DNA from: JAWLFY01 sp964462125
GTDB taxonomy: Bacteria > Planctomycetota > Planctomycetia > Pirellulales > Pirellulaceae
Length of the DNA: 64,000 nt
Direction of reading: 5' to 3'
Assembly: GCA_964462125.1 (NCBI GenBank)
Contig: CAYWXT010000001.1
Location: 1-64,000 of the forward strand
Shown here: positions 1 through 8,793 of the stretch, in pieces
Layout of the letters: the number at the start of each line of letters is the position of its first letter
Position numbering within the stretch: the first letter of the stretch is position 1
Program-made: the position numbers and the translations under genes
Notes under the pieces: generated by a model
What the model saw: the letters and a program-made list of their open reading frames with translations, nothing else
Database searches by the model: none
Told to the model about the DNA's origin: nothing

Positions 1-3000
1 CGGCCCACCTCGACTCCGGACTCGCTTTCACGCTTCGCTGGTTCGACCACCGGCGGGGTCGAATCGAGCGTGAGTTCCAGCGATGCGCTGTTTCGCTGGG
101 CGCCATCGGTCAACAATTCCGCCCCAAAGCGAAGCGTGGTGTCTTCCCGCCTGGCCTCGGTGGTCCACTCGATCACCGGGTCTTCGACCGTCGTGCGCAG
201 GCGGATCTCGCCGTGATCCTCCACCGCGCTCGCGACGGTTCGGACCCGTCGATCGGTCCAGTATCGATGGGTTCCGGTACCATTGACCGAAACCTGCAAC
301 TCCGGCACGGCGTCCGCGCGATCGAAGCCGTCCAGCAGTCGACTGGAAAAGTCGGCGGCGAGGCGGGTCTCAATCAGCCGCCCGCCGCCGCGAAAGACGA
401 CCTGTTTCGGAAACCAAACCGGAACGGGCGAGTTCGCATCGCCGGCCTCGCGATCGCCGGGGGGCGAATCCTCATGCTCCATCGCGACCGACGAGAACTC
501 GACCGTATTGCGTTGTGTGTAGGGCTGACCCTCGGCGCCCTGGCGATGTTCGACCTCCCGGTGCAAGGCCCGTGGCCAGCCATCGACCTCCAACCGCACG
601 AACGTCCGCTTACGCTGGGGCACCGGCAGTTCCATCGTGCTGCTGCTCACGCCGTCCAGTTCCAACAGCCGATCGCGACGCCCGCCGCGAGCGTTCCCCT
701 GGAAGCGGACCCATTGGTCATCTTCCCACCATCGGACCAGGACGGGGCGCTGGTCGATTTCGGGAACCCGATCGGCGGTGTCATCTCCGTCGATGCGATC
801 CTTCAGGGCGGCGCGAATGTGGATTTGGCCGTCGCGATAGCGGACCAACGGCAGATCGAGATAGCTTTCCGGGTTCCAAGGCTTGGGCAACATCCACACG
901 ATCTGGTCCTCCTCCGATAGCGGCTGTCCCGTTTCGCCGAGCAGCCGCACGACCAACGCCATCCCATGGGAGACGTCCGTTTCCGCTCCGCCATCGCCGT
1001 CGCCCCCGGACGGCTGAGGCTCACTCGGCGAAGCGTCGTCGTCGGCATCGGCATCGGCGGCGACCCAGCGGAGTGGGACCGGTTGATTGTCGCCGGGGAG
1101 TGCGATCTCGATGGGCCCCCGGAGGGCCGAGCTGAGGTAACGCGTCGAGACACGACCCTCGCCGTCACGCATCTGCCGGCCCAGCTTCGGCAACTCTTTC
1201 CGCTGCAGTCCCGGCCAATAGGCTCGCACGCCCTGGTCGGCATAGGGGTCATCCAGTCGGATCAGCCAGAGACGAGCTTTCACCGGCCGCGAGGCGTCGT
1301 TGAAGAGCGACAGCCGGAACGGGGTCGTGCGGCTGGCGAACGTCCGCAACCAAACACCGTCGGGAAGGTCGCCCTGGCCACTGATGATCGGCTCGGAGAA
1401 GCCGATATTCTCGCGCGGCGAGACAACCAGACGGATCTCGTCTCGCTGCGGAAGCTTGACGCGAGTCTGGCGAGTCCCGGTCAGTCCCGCCAGCGGCACT
1501 CCCTCGCCCGTGTCGATCTCGAACTCGATCCTCCCTTCCCTAGGGTCGGTCCCGGCGTCGCCATCGGCCGAAACCTCGAGCGACAACTCACGCTCCTGGC
1601 GTGGCCCAATCGACACCTCGAGTGGCTCATCGATCGGATGCTCTTGACGGACCGGCTCACGCCACCGCGCCCGGAGCCGTGGGTCGTCGAGTTGGACCGA
1701 CACCGTCACGGAGGTGGGCGCGTCCGAATCGGGACGCAGCCGGAGCACAACCGTTTGCGACCGGTCGCCAGGGGTGAGCTCAATCGTATCGAGTGGCATC
1801 CCCTGTTCATCGGTCAATGTCGATGACGGTTGCGGCACGTGGGGCCGCGCGGTCACGCCGTGCACGATCGGCCGATCCGCCCCCGACCTTGCCAAGCCGA
1901 GGGCAGTATCGCGCGGATCGATCCGCAACGACGCCGCCATCTGTTTCACGGGATCGACCTCGGCCGACCACAGGGGTCCATCGGACCGGGGTGAATCGGA
2001 CCCGGGGTCAACCGACAGCAGGCCAATGTGGTCGGCGGCGAGGGTCGCGTGGAGTTCCAACCACTGATTGACCGCGTCGACCACGGGGCCTTCTCGGCGA
2101 AGCGCCGAGAGCTCGGCTGGCACCGGCCGATCGCTGACCTCGGTGGTGGAACCTCGGCCAGCATCGTCCTTGGCCAGCGCGCCGATCGCCTGTTGAAGCT
2201 GGCGTCGTTGCGGTCCGCTGGGAAGTGAGCTCCGGAGCCAGGCGTCGGCTTGGCGGGTCACGCCCCAGGTGCGTTTCGGGTCGCGGCCCCGCAAGGACCG
2301 CAACAGTTCTTGATGTTCACCGGCGACCGCTTGGTCGAATCGGTCGACCGCATCGATGATCCGGTCGCGCAGTTCCATCACCGCATCGACATCGGCCGTG
2401 GAACCTTGCTGCTCGTACAACAGCAACTCTCCCCGTTCCACCCAGTCGCGGAGCTCCGCATCATCTCCTAGTCCGGAGCCTCCGCTGACAATCGCCTGCT
2501 GCCGGAAGCTCAACCAGTTCCAAATTCGACTTCGCGCGATGGCGATCGCCTGTTGCAGCGAATCCGCCGCCTGAACCTGATTGTCGACCACCACCGCCGC
2601 CCGCTGGTTCCGCCAGGAGTCCCAAGCCGAGGCGATCGCTTCGACCTCGGCGACGCCGCTGCCGGACGGTCTCCTTCCCGGTTCGCGCCAACCCTCTGGC
2701 CCTTCGCCGCGGCCTTGCGTACGGGCTCGCGATGCCTGCTCCAATTCCCGCAGTTTGGCGATCGCGCGTTGGGCTCGCAGGGCACGCGATTCCGATTGTC
2801 CATCAAGCGCTTCGATCTCAGCATGCAAGATCTGGCGGACCAACAACCGCCACAGGTGCGGGGAGAGCCCGACCGGCCCTAAACGGTCGGCTGCCGCGGT
2901 CGATTCCAGCCGATCACGAATGTCCCAGAAATCGTTCATGTCCCAGAAATCGTTCGCGATCGCCGCGGGAGCGTCGGCGTCCGGTGTTCCGGGTTCCGAT

Positions 3001-4184
3001 GGGTCGGGTTCTGGTTGGTCATCGGTGGCCTGGGATGAACCCTGAGTGCTGCCTCCCTCGGTTTCTGATTCATCCCCGGCGTCTGACTCTTCGTCATCGG
3101 GCTCTGACGCTTCGCTCGGCGATGACCGCCGGACGTTGCGAATCGGCGGTGAAGCTCGCATCGCGCTGGACCGGGCTTGCTCTGTTTCGCTCTCGGCCGC
3201 ATCGACCTCCTCCGCTCGGTCTCCGGGGGCGTCCCAAGTAAAGTCACCGCTTCTCGCCACCCAAACGTCGCTGGCCTGGGCGGTGTCCGTCACGCGGCCG
3301 GTGCCACCTTGGAGCAGAACGAGTCGCGGCGGCGTTTGATAACCACCGGCCAGCCTGCGATACCGTGCCGCGACATAGTCGCACAGTTCGCTCAAGCGGA
3401 TCTCGTGGTCGCCATTGAAGTCGGCCTTGCCGGTGATCCCTTGGAGGAAGGATTGGGTAGAGACCGGCAGCCCTTCACGGTGGTCCCAGCCAGCATTCTC
3501 CAGCGGCCCGCGGGTGATCAGCAGCCAGACGCGGTCCCCGAGCGGCTGCTCGGCGAGTTGCCGTACGGTTTGCTGCAGCGACTCCAGCACGGCTTCGGCG
3601 TGTTGGCCCAACCGGGGGTCGGCCGCGAGCGGCTCCAAATCGAGCACCACCACCCGCTGACAGGCGCCTTTTTCGGGGCCGACGGTGGCTAGCGGCTGCA
3701 ACAATTCTTTCAGCGGGAGCAATCCCCGCCCCGGCGCGTCATCATCTCCCACCGCGAGGTCGCTGCAGGCGATCCCTGGTTGGCCATCGGGGCCGGCCAG
3801 CAGGTAGCCACGGACGAACAGAATGAACGTGTCGTCGGGATCGTTCAGGTGTTGGCGCACCGATTCGTTTTCGCGGAACCGCCGGCGGATCACATCGACC
3901 TGGCCGTTGACCAGGCCGGCATCGAGGGTTTGCTGTATCTGCTGGCGGGCATTGCCGCCGTACATCAACGGCATCATCATTTCGAGGTTGAATGTGTCGG
4001 CGCTGACCAGCAGCACGTTGGTTCGGCGGTTGGGGCGGCCGCGCCAGACCATGAAGGAGAACAGGGCAATCAGGCCGACGGCCAACAGCGTTATCACCAC
4101 GCGCGCGGTCGTGCGGCGGTTGGCGTCGGTGACTTCCGAACGGCGCCACGACTTGCGCCGGCCGAAGGATCCGGTGTTGCTCAT
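1..4184 (-). CDS. Large single-pass membrane protein with degenerate caspase-like domain, T6SS neighbour (partial, C-terminus off window)
   Basis: One reading frame is open from the ATG at 4184 to the left edge, about 1394 codons without a stop, so the true C-terminus lies outside. Residues 1-27 are basic; 28-47 form one membrane segment (core LLAVGLIALFSFMVW), giving N-in topology with a large extracytoplasmic part. Residues about 54-290 follow the layout of a bacterial caspase-like (C14) domain: ILFVRGYL stands where FSGHG is expected, VVVLDLEPL where LLLDACR is expected, then DFNGDHEIRLSEL and YQTPPRL near the end. The catalytic His and Cys are thus not visible, so it is probably a pseudoprotease. 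An acidic Ser/Glu-rich linker, a helical part and beta-rich Ig-like segments (LDSTPPVV near the end) follow. It is divergent from tssK with a 192 bp gap. A structural role in the secretion machine is inference; no standard T6SS family is recognised. Confidence 0.8.
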   Translation of the reverse strand, partial: MSNTGSFGRRKSWRRSEVTDANRRTTARVVITLLAVGLIALFSFMVWRGRPNRRTNVLLVSADTFNLEMMMPLMYGGNARQQIQQTLDAGLVNGQVDVIRRRFRENESVRQHLNDPDDTFILFVRGYLLAGPDGQPGIACSDLAVGDDDAPGRGLLPLKELLQPLATVGPEKGACQRVVVLDLEPLAADPRLGQHAEAVLESLQQTVRQLAEQPLGDRVWLLITRGPLENAGWDHREGLPVSTQSFLQGITGKADFNGDHEIRLSELCDYVAARYRRLAGGYQTPPRLVLLQGGTGRVTDTAQASDVWVARSGDFTWDAPGDRAEEVDAAESETEQARSSAMRASPPIRNVRRSSPSEASEPDDEESDAGDESETEGGSTQGSSQATDDQPEPDPSEPGTPDADAPAAIANDFWDMNDFWDIRDRLESTAAADRLGPVGLSPHLWRLLVRQILHAEIEALDGQSESRALRAQRAIAKLRELEQASRARTQGRGEGPEGWREPGRRPSGSGVAEVEAIASAWDSWRNQRAAVVVDNQVQAADSLQQAIAIARSRIWNWLSFRQQAIVSGGSGLGDDAELRDWVERGELLLYEQQGSTADVDAVMELRDRIIDAVDRFDQAVAGEHQELLRSLRGRDPKRTWGVTRQADAWLRSSLPSGPQRRQLQQAIGALAKDDAGRGSTTEVSDRPVPAELSALRREGPVVDAVNQWLELHATLAADHIGLLSVDPGSDSPRSDGPLWSAEVDPVKQMAASLRIDPRDTALGLARSGADRPIVHGVTARPHVPQPSSTLTDEQGMPLDTIELTPGDRSQTVVLRLRPDSDAPTSVTVSVQLDDPRLRARWREPVRQEHPIDEPLEVSIGPRQERELSLEVSADGDAGTDPREGRIEFEIDTGEGVPLAGLTGTRQTRVKLPQRDEIRLVVSPRENIGFSEPIISGQGDLPDGVWLRTFASRTTPFRLSLFNDASRPVKARLWLIRLDDPYADQGVRAYWPGLQRKELPKLGRQMRDGEGRVSTRYLSSALRGPIEIALPGDNQPVPLRWVAADADADDDASPSEPQPSGGDGDGGAETDVSHGMALVVRLLGETGQPLSEEDQIVWMLPKPWNPESYLDLPLVRYRDGQIHIRAALKDRIDGDDTADRVPEIDQRPVLVRWWEDDQWVRFQGNARGGRRDRLLELDGVSSSTMELPVPQRKRTFVRLEVDGWPRALHREVEHRQGAEGQPYTQRNTVEFSSVAMEHEDSPPGDREAGDANSPVPVWFPKQVVFRGGGRLIETRLAADFSSRLLDGFDRADAVPELQVSVNGTGTHRYWTDRRVRTVASAVEDHGEIRLRTTVEDPVIEWTTEARREDTTLRFGAELLTDGAQRNSASLELTLDSTPPVVEPAKRESESGVEVG

Positions 4185-4376
4185 GTTGTCTAACTCCGTT
4201 TCAGACCTCGCCCCATTTCCGACAGAGTGACGATGGTACAGTGGGGCCGGTGGAGACCCACTCAGTCTACCCCGTGGGCCCTGGGTTCAACAGCTGTTAG
4301 ACTGTCCCCACTTATCACCGACAACATTCTCCCGACTCGATCGTTTTCTTCCTGTTTCGTCGAAACGTGACACCCT

Positions 4377-5837
4377 ATGCAGAATGAGCCCGTCGCCTGG
4401 TTGGAAGGGATGTTCCTAAGGCCGCATCATCTGCAAGCGGCGGAGCGGAGCATTGCCGAGGATACCAAGACCCATGTCAAGCTCGATCACGGCTACAGTT
4501 ACGGACTGCGGCGGATCAGTTTCAGCCGGGAAGCGATCGCCAACGGCCAGTTCGAACTGAGCGAATGTCAGGCCCGCCTCCGCGACGGGACTGTCGTTTC
4601 GTTGGAGGTTGGGCAAGAACCCGACCGGGTCGATTTGAATCACCGCTCGATCCCGGTCAAGGACCTCTCCTCGGCATTCGAGGACCAGGAATCGATCGAC
4701 GTTTACTTGGCCGTTCCCAAACTTCGGCTCGGCCGCGCCAACACGCTTGCCGACCGCGGCGGCCAACACCGCTTCGTGGGGCTCAGCACCAACGTGCCGG
4801 ATGAGAACGCTGGCGGCAATGAGCAGGAGATCTCCCAGCGGACGCTGAACGTGCAAATCTTGTTGGGCAGCGACAATCTGGCCGGTTACGAAACCCTGCC
4901 GATCGCCCGGATTAAACGTTCCGGTGCCACCGAGGCGGCTCCGGAACTCGATGAAGAATACATCCCCCCGGTTCTCGCCTGTGACGCCTGGCCCGAACTC
5001 GCTCGCGATTATGTCCGTGCCGCCTACGACCTGGTCGGCCAAAAAGTGGACGTGCTCAGCGCGCAGGTCAACAGCCGCGGCATCATGCAGGGGGCGACCG
5101 GGGCCGGTGACCTGAATCGGCTGCTGATGTTGACGGCGCTCAATGCCGGCTTCGCCTCCCTGCGGTCGCTGGCCTTTGCCACCGGCGTCCACCCGCTGAC
5201 GGCCTATACCGAACTTTGCCGCTTGGTCGGCGCCCTGTCGATCTTTCGCCCCGATCGCCGCCCCGGCGAGATTCCCCTATACGACCACGACGACCTGGCC
5301 CGCATCTTTCGCTGGGTGCGGGACGAGATCCGGTCGCTGATCACCGAGGTCCAGGAGTACCGGTTTGAGCGCCGCGACTTCATTGGCGCCGGCCGTGGGC
5401 TGGAGGTTTCTCTCGACCAGAAATGGATGGGGCGGGAGTGGGATTGGTACATCGGCGTGCAGCATCAACAGATCACCGCGCAGCAGTGCCGCGAATTGCT
5501 GCTCCCCGGACGGCTCGACTGGAAACTCGGCAGTAGCGAAAAGGTTGACTGGATGTTCAAGTATCGCGTTCCCGGGTTCGAGAAACAGCTCGAGGAAACC
5601 CCGGCCCCGCGGGCGTTGCCCCAAGGGGACGATTGGTTGTTTTACAGCGTGAAGCGGAGCGGCCCGACTTGGGAACAGTTACAGTCGCAGGACGCCCCGA
5701 CCTTGGCGGTTCGCTTCCAAGAGGCGCTGATCGCCAATCTCGACTCGCTGCAGGGGCTGAAGGATTTGCAGATCAGCGCCGGCGGGGTCGAGGGGACGCT
5801 GCGGCTGAGCCTGTTCGCGATCCCCAAGGGCCAGTGA
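4377..5837 (+). CDS. tssK: T6SS baseplate subunit TssK
   Basis: This 486-residue protein carries the TssK (ImpJ/VasE) opening, WLEGMFLRPHHLQ at residues 9-21, and the family's overall length of roughly 440-490 residues. In characterised systems TssK is a cytoplasmic trimer that links the TssEFG baseplate wedges to the TssL/TssM membrane complex. The ATG at 4377 is the first of the plus-strand T6SS series and is divergent from the large membrane protein gene. The last codons and the TGA are followed by four exact 15 bp copies of the same end sequence, so in-frame stop codons are repeated. The next gene, tssL, starts about 100 bp downstream. Assignment is firm. Confidence 0.95.
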   Translation: MQNEPVAWLEGMFLRPHHLQAAERSIAEDTKTHVKLDHGYSYGLRRISFSREAIANGQFELSECQARLRDGTVVSLEVGQEPDRVDLNHRSIPVKDLSSAFEDQESIDVYLAVPKLRLGRANTLADRGGQHRFVGLSTNVPDENAGGNEQEISQRTLNVQILLGSDNLAGYETLPIARIKRSGATEAAPELDEEYIPPVLACDAWPELARDYVRAAYDLVGQKVDVLSAQVNSRGIMQGATGAGDLNRLLMLTALNAGFASLRSLAFATGVHPLTAYTELCRLVGALSIFRPDRRPGEIPLYDHDDLARIFRWVRDEIRSLITEVQEYRFERRDFIGAGRGLEVSLDQKWMGREWDWYIGVQHQQITAQQCRELLLPGRLDWKLGSSEKVDWMFKYRVPGFEKQLEETPAPRALPQGDDWLFYSVKRSGPTWEQLQSQDAPTLAVRFQEALIANLDSLQGLKDLQISAGGVEGTLRLSLFAIPKGQ

Positions 5838-5894
5838 CCCCAAGGCCAGTGACCCCAAGGCCAGTGACCCCAAGGCCAGTGACCCCAAGGCCAG
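5835..5894 (+). repeat. 15 bp tandem repeat, four copies, spanning the tssK stop codon
   Basis: The unit TGACCCCAAGGCCAG is repeated exactly at 5835, 5850, 5865 and 5880, and the last copy is followed by another TGA. The final tssK codons (CCC AAG GGC CAG) are a near copy with one extra G. Because the unit is 15 bp, every copy puts a TGA in the tssK frame, giving five stops in a row. Confidence 0.97.
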
Positions 5895-5939
5895 TGAGTA
5901 CTCGTTCACCTTCCCGATTGCCTTCCCCCCACCTGCTGC

Positions 5940-6578
5940 ATGTCACCCGAGTTTTCCGCCGCCGTCGATCCGATCTTCACCCAGGTCTTGTCCGTGATCG
6001 ACAAGATCGAAGCGGGACAGACGCCCAGCCCTGAAGACGTCAACACCCAGATCCGCGGGTTGATCGATCAGGCGGAGAACCGGCTGGGGCAACGCCCCGA
6101 CTGGGAATTGGCCAAGTATGCCCTGGCCGCCTGGGTCGACGACCTGCTGATCGAGGCTCCCTGGGAGGGCCGCCGGTGGTGGGAGCAGAACCGGCTGGAG
6201 TTTCAGTTGTTCCGCACCGCCGAGGCGTTCACGAACTTTTATCTGCAGTCCAAGAAGGCGACCGAGCTGCCGCAGAAGGACGCCTTGGAGGTGTTTTACG
6301 TCTGTGTGGTGCTCGGGTTCCGCGGGCTCTACGGCGACCCGGAAGCGACCGCCCATGCCGAAGACTTCGGGCTCCCCCGCTCGCTCGACGAGTGGGCTCG
6401 GCGGACGTCCATGTCGATCCAACTCGGCCAGGGCCGACCGCCGCTGATCGAGCAGGGGCGGCCGGGAATCGGGGCCCCGCCGCTGGAAGGCAAGTACCTG
6501 CTGATCGGTTCGGCGCTGTGCTGTGTGCTGTTGGTCGCCATCACTTTGGCCACCGCCAACTACACCTTGGGGAGCTGA
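5940..6578 (+). CDS. tssL: T6SS inner-membrane protein TssL (DotU family), short form
   Basis: This 212-residue protein matches the DotU/TssL cytoplasmic domain: a helical N-terminal part, the segment KYALAAWVDDLLIEAPW, then FYVCVVLGFRGLYGDP. One C-terminal membrane segment lies at about 187-205. No OmpA-like peptidoglycan-binding domain follows, so this is the minimal TssL form. TssL works with TssM in the inner-membrane complex that docks the baseplate through TssK. The start ATG at 5940 follows the 15 bp repeat tract; the stop lies 2 bp before the next ATG, so tssL and the tssM-like gene are probably translationally coupled. Confidence 0.93.
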   Translation: MSPEFSAAVDPIFTQVLSVIDKIEAGQTPSPEDVNTQIRGLIDQAENRLGQRPDWELAKYALAAWVDDLLIEAPWEGRRWWEQNRLEFQLFRTAEAFTNFYLQSKKATELPQKDALEVFYVCVVLGFRGLYGDPEATAHAEDFGLPRSLDEWARRTSMSIQLGQGRPPLIEQGRPGIGAPPLEGKYLLIGSALCCVLLVAITLATANYTLGS

Positions 6579-6580
6579 GC

Positions 6581-8248
6581 ATGATCCGCAGCTTTGTCGA
6601 CGCGATCCTGTATCCCTTCCGGATGCTGTCACGGATCCCGAGCAACATCATCAGCTCGCCGCGACGGATGCTGGGACTCTCCCTACCGGCACGGGCGTCC
6701 CTCCTGCTGTTCCTGGCGTTGCTGCTGGCCGCGATCGTCTGGGCGGTGCTCAATTACCTGCGGCTAGATATCGAACAGTACCAGAATTTCTTCTGGCGGG
6801 AGCTTCCCACGATCGCGGTCTTGGTCGTGGTGATTCCGCTGGTGGTCTGGTACGCCCTGAAACTTTGGCTCGAGGGCGAAGCCTCTCCCTATCCGGACAT
6901 CGATCGGGCCTGGAAGGCGGCCTTGGAGGCAATGGCGGAGCAATCGATCGATCCGACCGAGACCCCGATCTTCTTGATTCTTGGCCCCGGGAACGAAGCG
7001 GCCGTGCAGTCGTTCATGTCGGCGTCGAATCTGGCCTTTCCCGTCCGTGCCCCGGCCGGCCCCGCCCCGCTGCACGTGTACGCGAATCAACAGAGCGTCT
7101 ACATCGTATGCACCGAGACGTGCCAGTTGGGGCGGTTTCTGAGCGGGGCCACCGCCGCTGCCGCAGCGACCTCCGGGCCGGCGCCGACCGAGTCCGGCTT
7201 CGACCCCACCCGGACGATGCAGGTCGGCGGGCCGGGGCAATTCACCGCCTCACAGCCGCCCGCTCCGGCAGGCAACGATCCGGCCGCAGCGCGCGCCGAC
7301 ATGCCCAGCGGTCTGGCCGACGTCCGGGTTCCCGTGCCGGCGCAGAACCAGGGAGGGGACATCCGCGGGACGATGTTGGTCGGGGACGCCGGCGGAGCGA
7401 TCCCCTCGGCAGGCCAGGCGCCGTTGGCCCCGGCGGCCGCGAAGCTCAACCCCCACGAATCGAGCGAATCGACCGCCCGCCTCACCTACCTCTGCCGACT
7501 TCTGCGCCGAGTGCGCGATCCGCTCTGTCCCGCCAACGGTGTCCTGGTGACCACCCCCTTCGCAGTCCTGGCCGACGGCTCTCAGGAGGCGGTCAATCAA
7601 CTGCTGATGTCCCTCAAGAGCGACTTGGCAACGCTCCGCGGGACCTTGCGAATTCGCTGCAGCATCAACCACATCATCGACGGGATGGAGAACGAAGCTG
7701 GGTTCCGCGAATTGATCCGCCGGGTCGGGGGGCAGCGTGCCAGTTCCCAGCGGTTCGGGAAGGGCTTCGGGCTGTGGAACCTGCCCACCGCCGACCAGCT
7801 CGACGCCTTGGTCAAACACGCCTGCGGGGCGTTTGAAGACTGGTCGTATCTGCTGTTTCGCGAAGGGGAAGGGCTGAGCAAGCCCGGCAACCGGCACCTG
7901 TACGCGCTGCTGTGCCGAATTCGATCGAGTTTCCAGCCGCGGTTGGGGAATGTCATCCGCGCCGCCTACGCCACCGACCCCACGGCCACCGACCCCCGCA
8001 GCCGCGAACCACTGTTGTTCAGCGGCTGTTACTTCGTCGCCGACGGCGCCACCCCCGACCGGCAGGCATTCTTGGCCAGCGTTTTCAAAAAGTCGAGCGC
8101 CGAGGAGGAGGAACTGGAGTGGGGAAGTGAAGCGTTGAGCGAGGAGCGGCGGATGCAAGGCGGGGTGCAGGTCTTGTTGATCCTCAACGGGGTCTTCGTT
8201 GCTGCGATCGTCGCGTTGTTGCTGTATCATTTCCAGTTCAAGAGCTAA
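6581..8248 (+). CDS. tssM: T6SS membrane protein TssM (IcmF)-like, truncated after the third membrane segment
   Basis: The start at 6581 is preferred: it lies 2 bp after the tssL stop behind a GGGG-rich ribosome site, and the same frame upstream runs inside tssL. The 555-residue product has membrane segments at about 40-61, 77-97 and 525-548, matching the three-segment plan of TssM. The cytoplasmic domain keeps the family shape (PIFLILGPGNEAAV where the Walker A should be, then an IIDGMENEAGFREL segment), but GxxGxGK[ST] is lost, so nucleotide binding is unlikely. Residues 160-290 are a low-complexity Ala/Pro/Gly linker. Full TssM proteins exceed 1000 residues and continue into a periplasmic domain; this one ends seven residues after the third segment. 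No tssJ is present. Identity rests on context plus topology. Confidence 0.8.
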   Translation: MIRSFVDAILYPFRMLSRIPSNIISSPRRMLGLSLPARASLLLFLALLLAAIVWAVLNYLRLDIEQYQNFFWRELPTIAVLVVVIPLVVWYALKLWLEGEASPYPDIDRAWKAALEAMAEQSIDPTETPIFLILGPGNEAAVQSFMSASNLAFPVRAPAGPAPLHVYANQQSVYIVCTETCQLGRFLSGATAAAAATSGPAPTESGFDPTRTMQVGGPGQFTASQPPAPAGNDPAAARADMPSGLADVRVPVPAQNQGGDIRGTMLVGDAGGAIPSAGQAPLAPAAAKLNPHESSESTARLTYLCRLLRRVRDPLCPANGVLVTTPFAVLADGSQEAVNQLLMSLKSDLATLRGTLRIRCSINHIIDGMENEAGFRELIRRVGGQRASSQRFGKGFGLWNLPTADQLDALVKHACGAFEDWSYLLFREGEGLSKPGNRHLYALLCRIRSSFQPRLGNVIRAAYATDPTATDPRSREPLLFSGCYFVADGATPDRQAFLASVFKKSSAEEEELEWGSEALSEERRMQGGVQVLLILNGVFVAAIVALLLYHFQFKS

Positions 8249-8255
8249 GCAATGA

Positions 8256-8355
8256 GCGGGAAGAAAGTGTCCGGTACCTTTCGTGCAGGTACCTTTCGTG
8301 CAAAGCACCCGGAGGGCGAGTCCCTCGCAAAAGGTACCGGACACCTTTTTCCCGC
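8256..8355. repeat. Dispersed palindromic repeat family R1, copy 1
   Basis: The arms GTGTCCGGTACC and GGTACCGGACAC enclose a GC-rich centre containing GGGCGAGTCCCTCGC; the right arm is followed by a T-run. An internal 15 bp unit (GGTACCTTTCGTGCA) is duplicated at 8273 and 8288. The central part is inverted relative to the copies at 22329 and 49329. It lies between the tssM-like gene and the small gene at 8377 and could form a strong RNA hairpin within the operon. Confidence 0.9.
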
Positions 8356-8376
8356 ACAGGCCGTCAGGAGCCTGCC

Positions 8377-8793
8377 ATGACCGCCCCGCGCGATCCCGCG
8401 CTCCCCGACCCCGCTCCCCCCGACCCATCGCCTGGTCCCGCGTCGGAAAGGGAGTCATCCTGGGAGCCGGAGACTCCGCCGACACGCGATCAATTGCTCG
8501 CCGAAGTGCTCGGGGAAACGCTGAGCCGGGGGCGGCAGGATCCCGAGGGACTGGCCCGCGCGATTCGGGCTTGGAAGTCGAGCCTGCCCCTGCCGTCGGC
8601 CGGAGGCAGCCCTGTCCTCGATGCAGAACGGATGGCCGGACTGGTCGGGATCGTCCTGCGGCAGCGACTCGGGGAGAAAGGGGACAAGCTTCCGGAGAAG
8701 CTGAGACAAGAAGTAGCTGAAGTGCTGTGGAACGACCCGGCCAGCCGCCAGCGGATCCAACGGCTGTGGGCCTCGGTGGATGAAACGCCATGA
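8377..8793 (+). CDS. Small protein of unknown function in the T6SS operon
   Basis: This 138-residue protein is not recognised. The first 35 residues are Pro/Ser-rich and probably disordered; the rest is helical and charged, with no membrane segment or signal peptide. Its stop overlaps the start of the sigma-factor gene as ATGA (8790-8793), so the two are very likely translated together. That coupling suggests a partner of the sigma factor or a T6SS accessory protein, but no sequence motif decides between them. Palindromic repeat R1 sits between it and the preceding tssM-like gene. Confidence 0.7.
   Translation: MTAPRDPALPDPAPPDPSPGPASERESSWEPETPPTRDQLLAEVLGETLSRGRQDPEGLARAIRAWKSSLPLPSAGGSPVLDAERMAGLVGIVLRQRLGEKGDKLPEKLRQEVAEVLWNDPASRQRIQRLWASVDETP

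Noticed and set aside
4185..4376. Sigma-54 promoter upstream of tssK
   Set aside because: No GG-N10-GC pair with acceptable surrounding bases was found in the gap.
5835..5894. Possible CRISPR or origin iteron array
   Set aside because: Units are contiguous and copy the tssK end; no spacers, DnaA boxes or AT-rich stretch are present.
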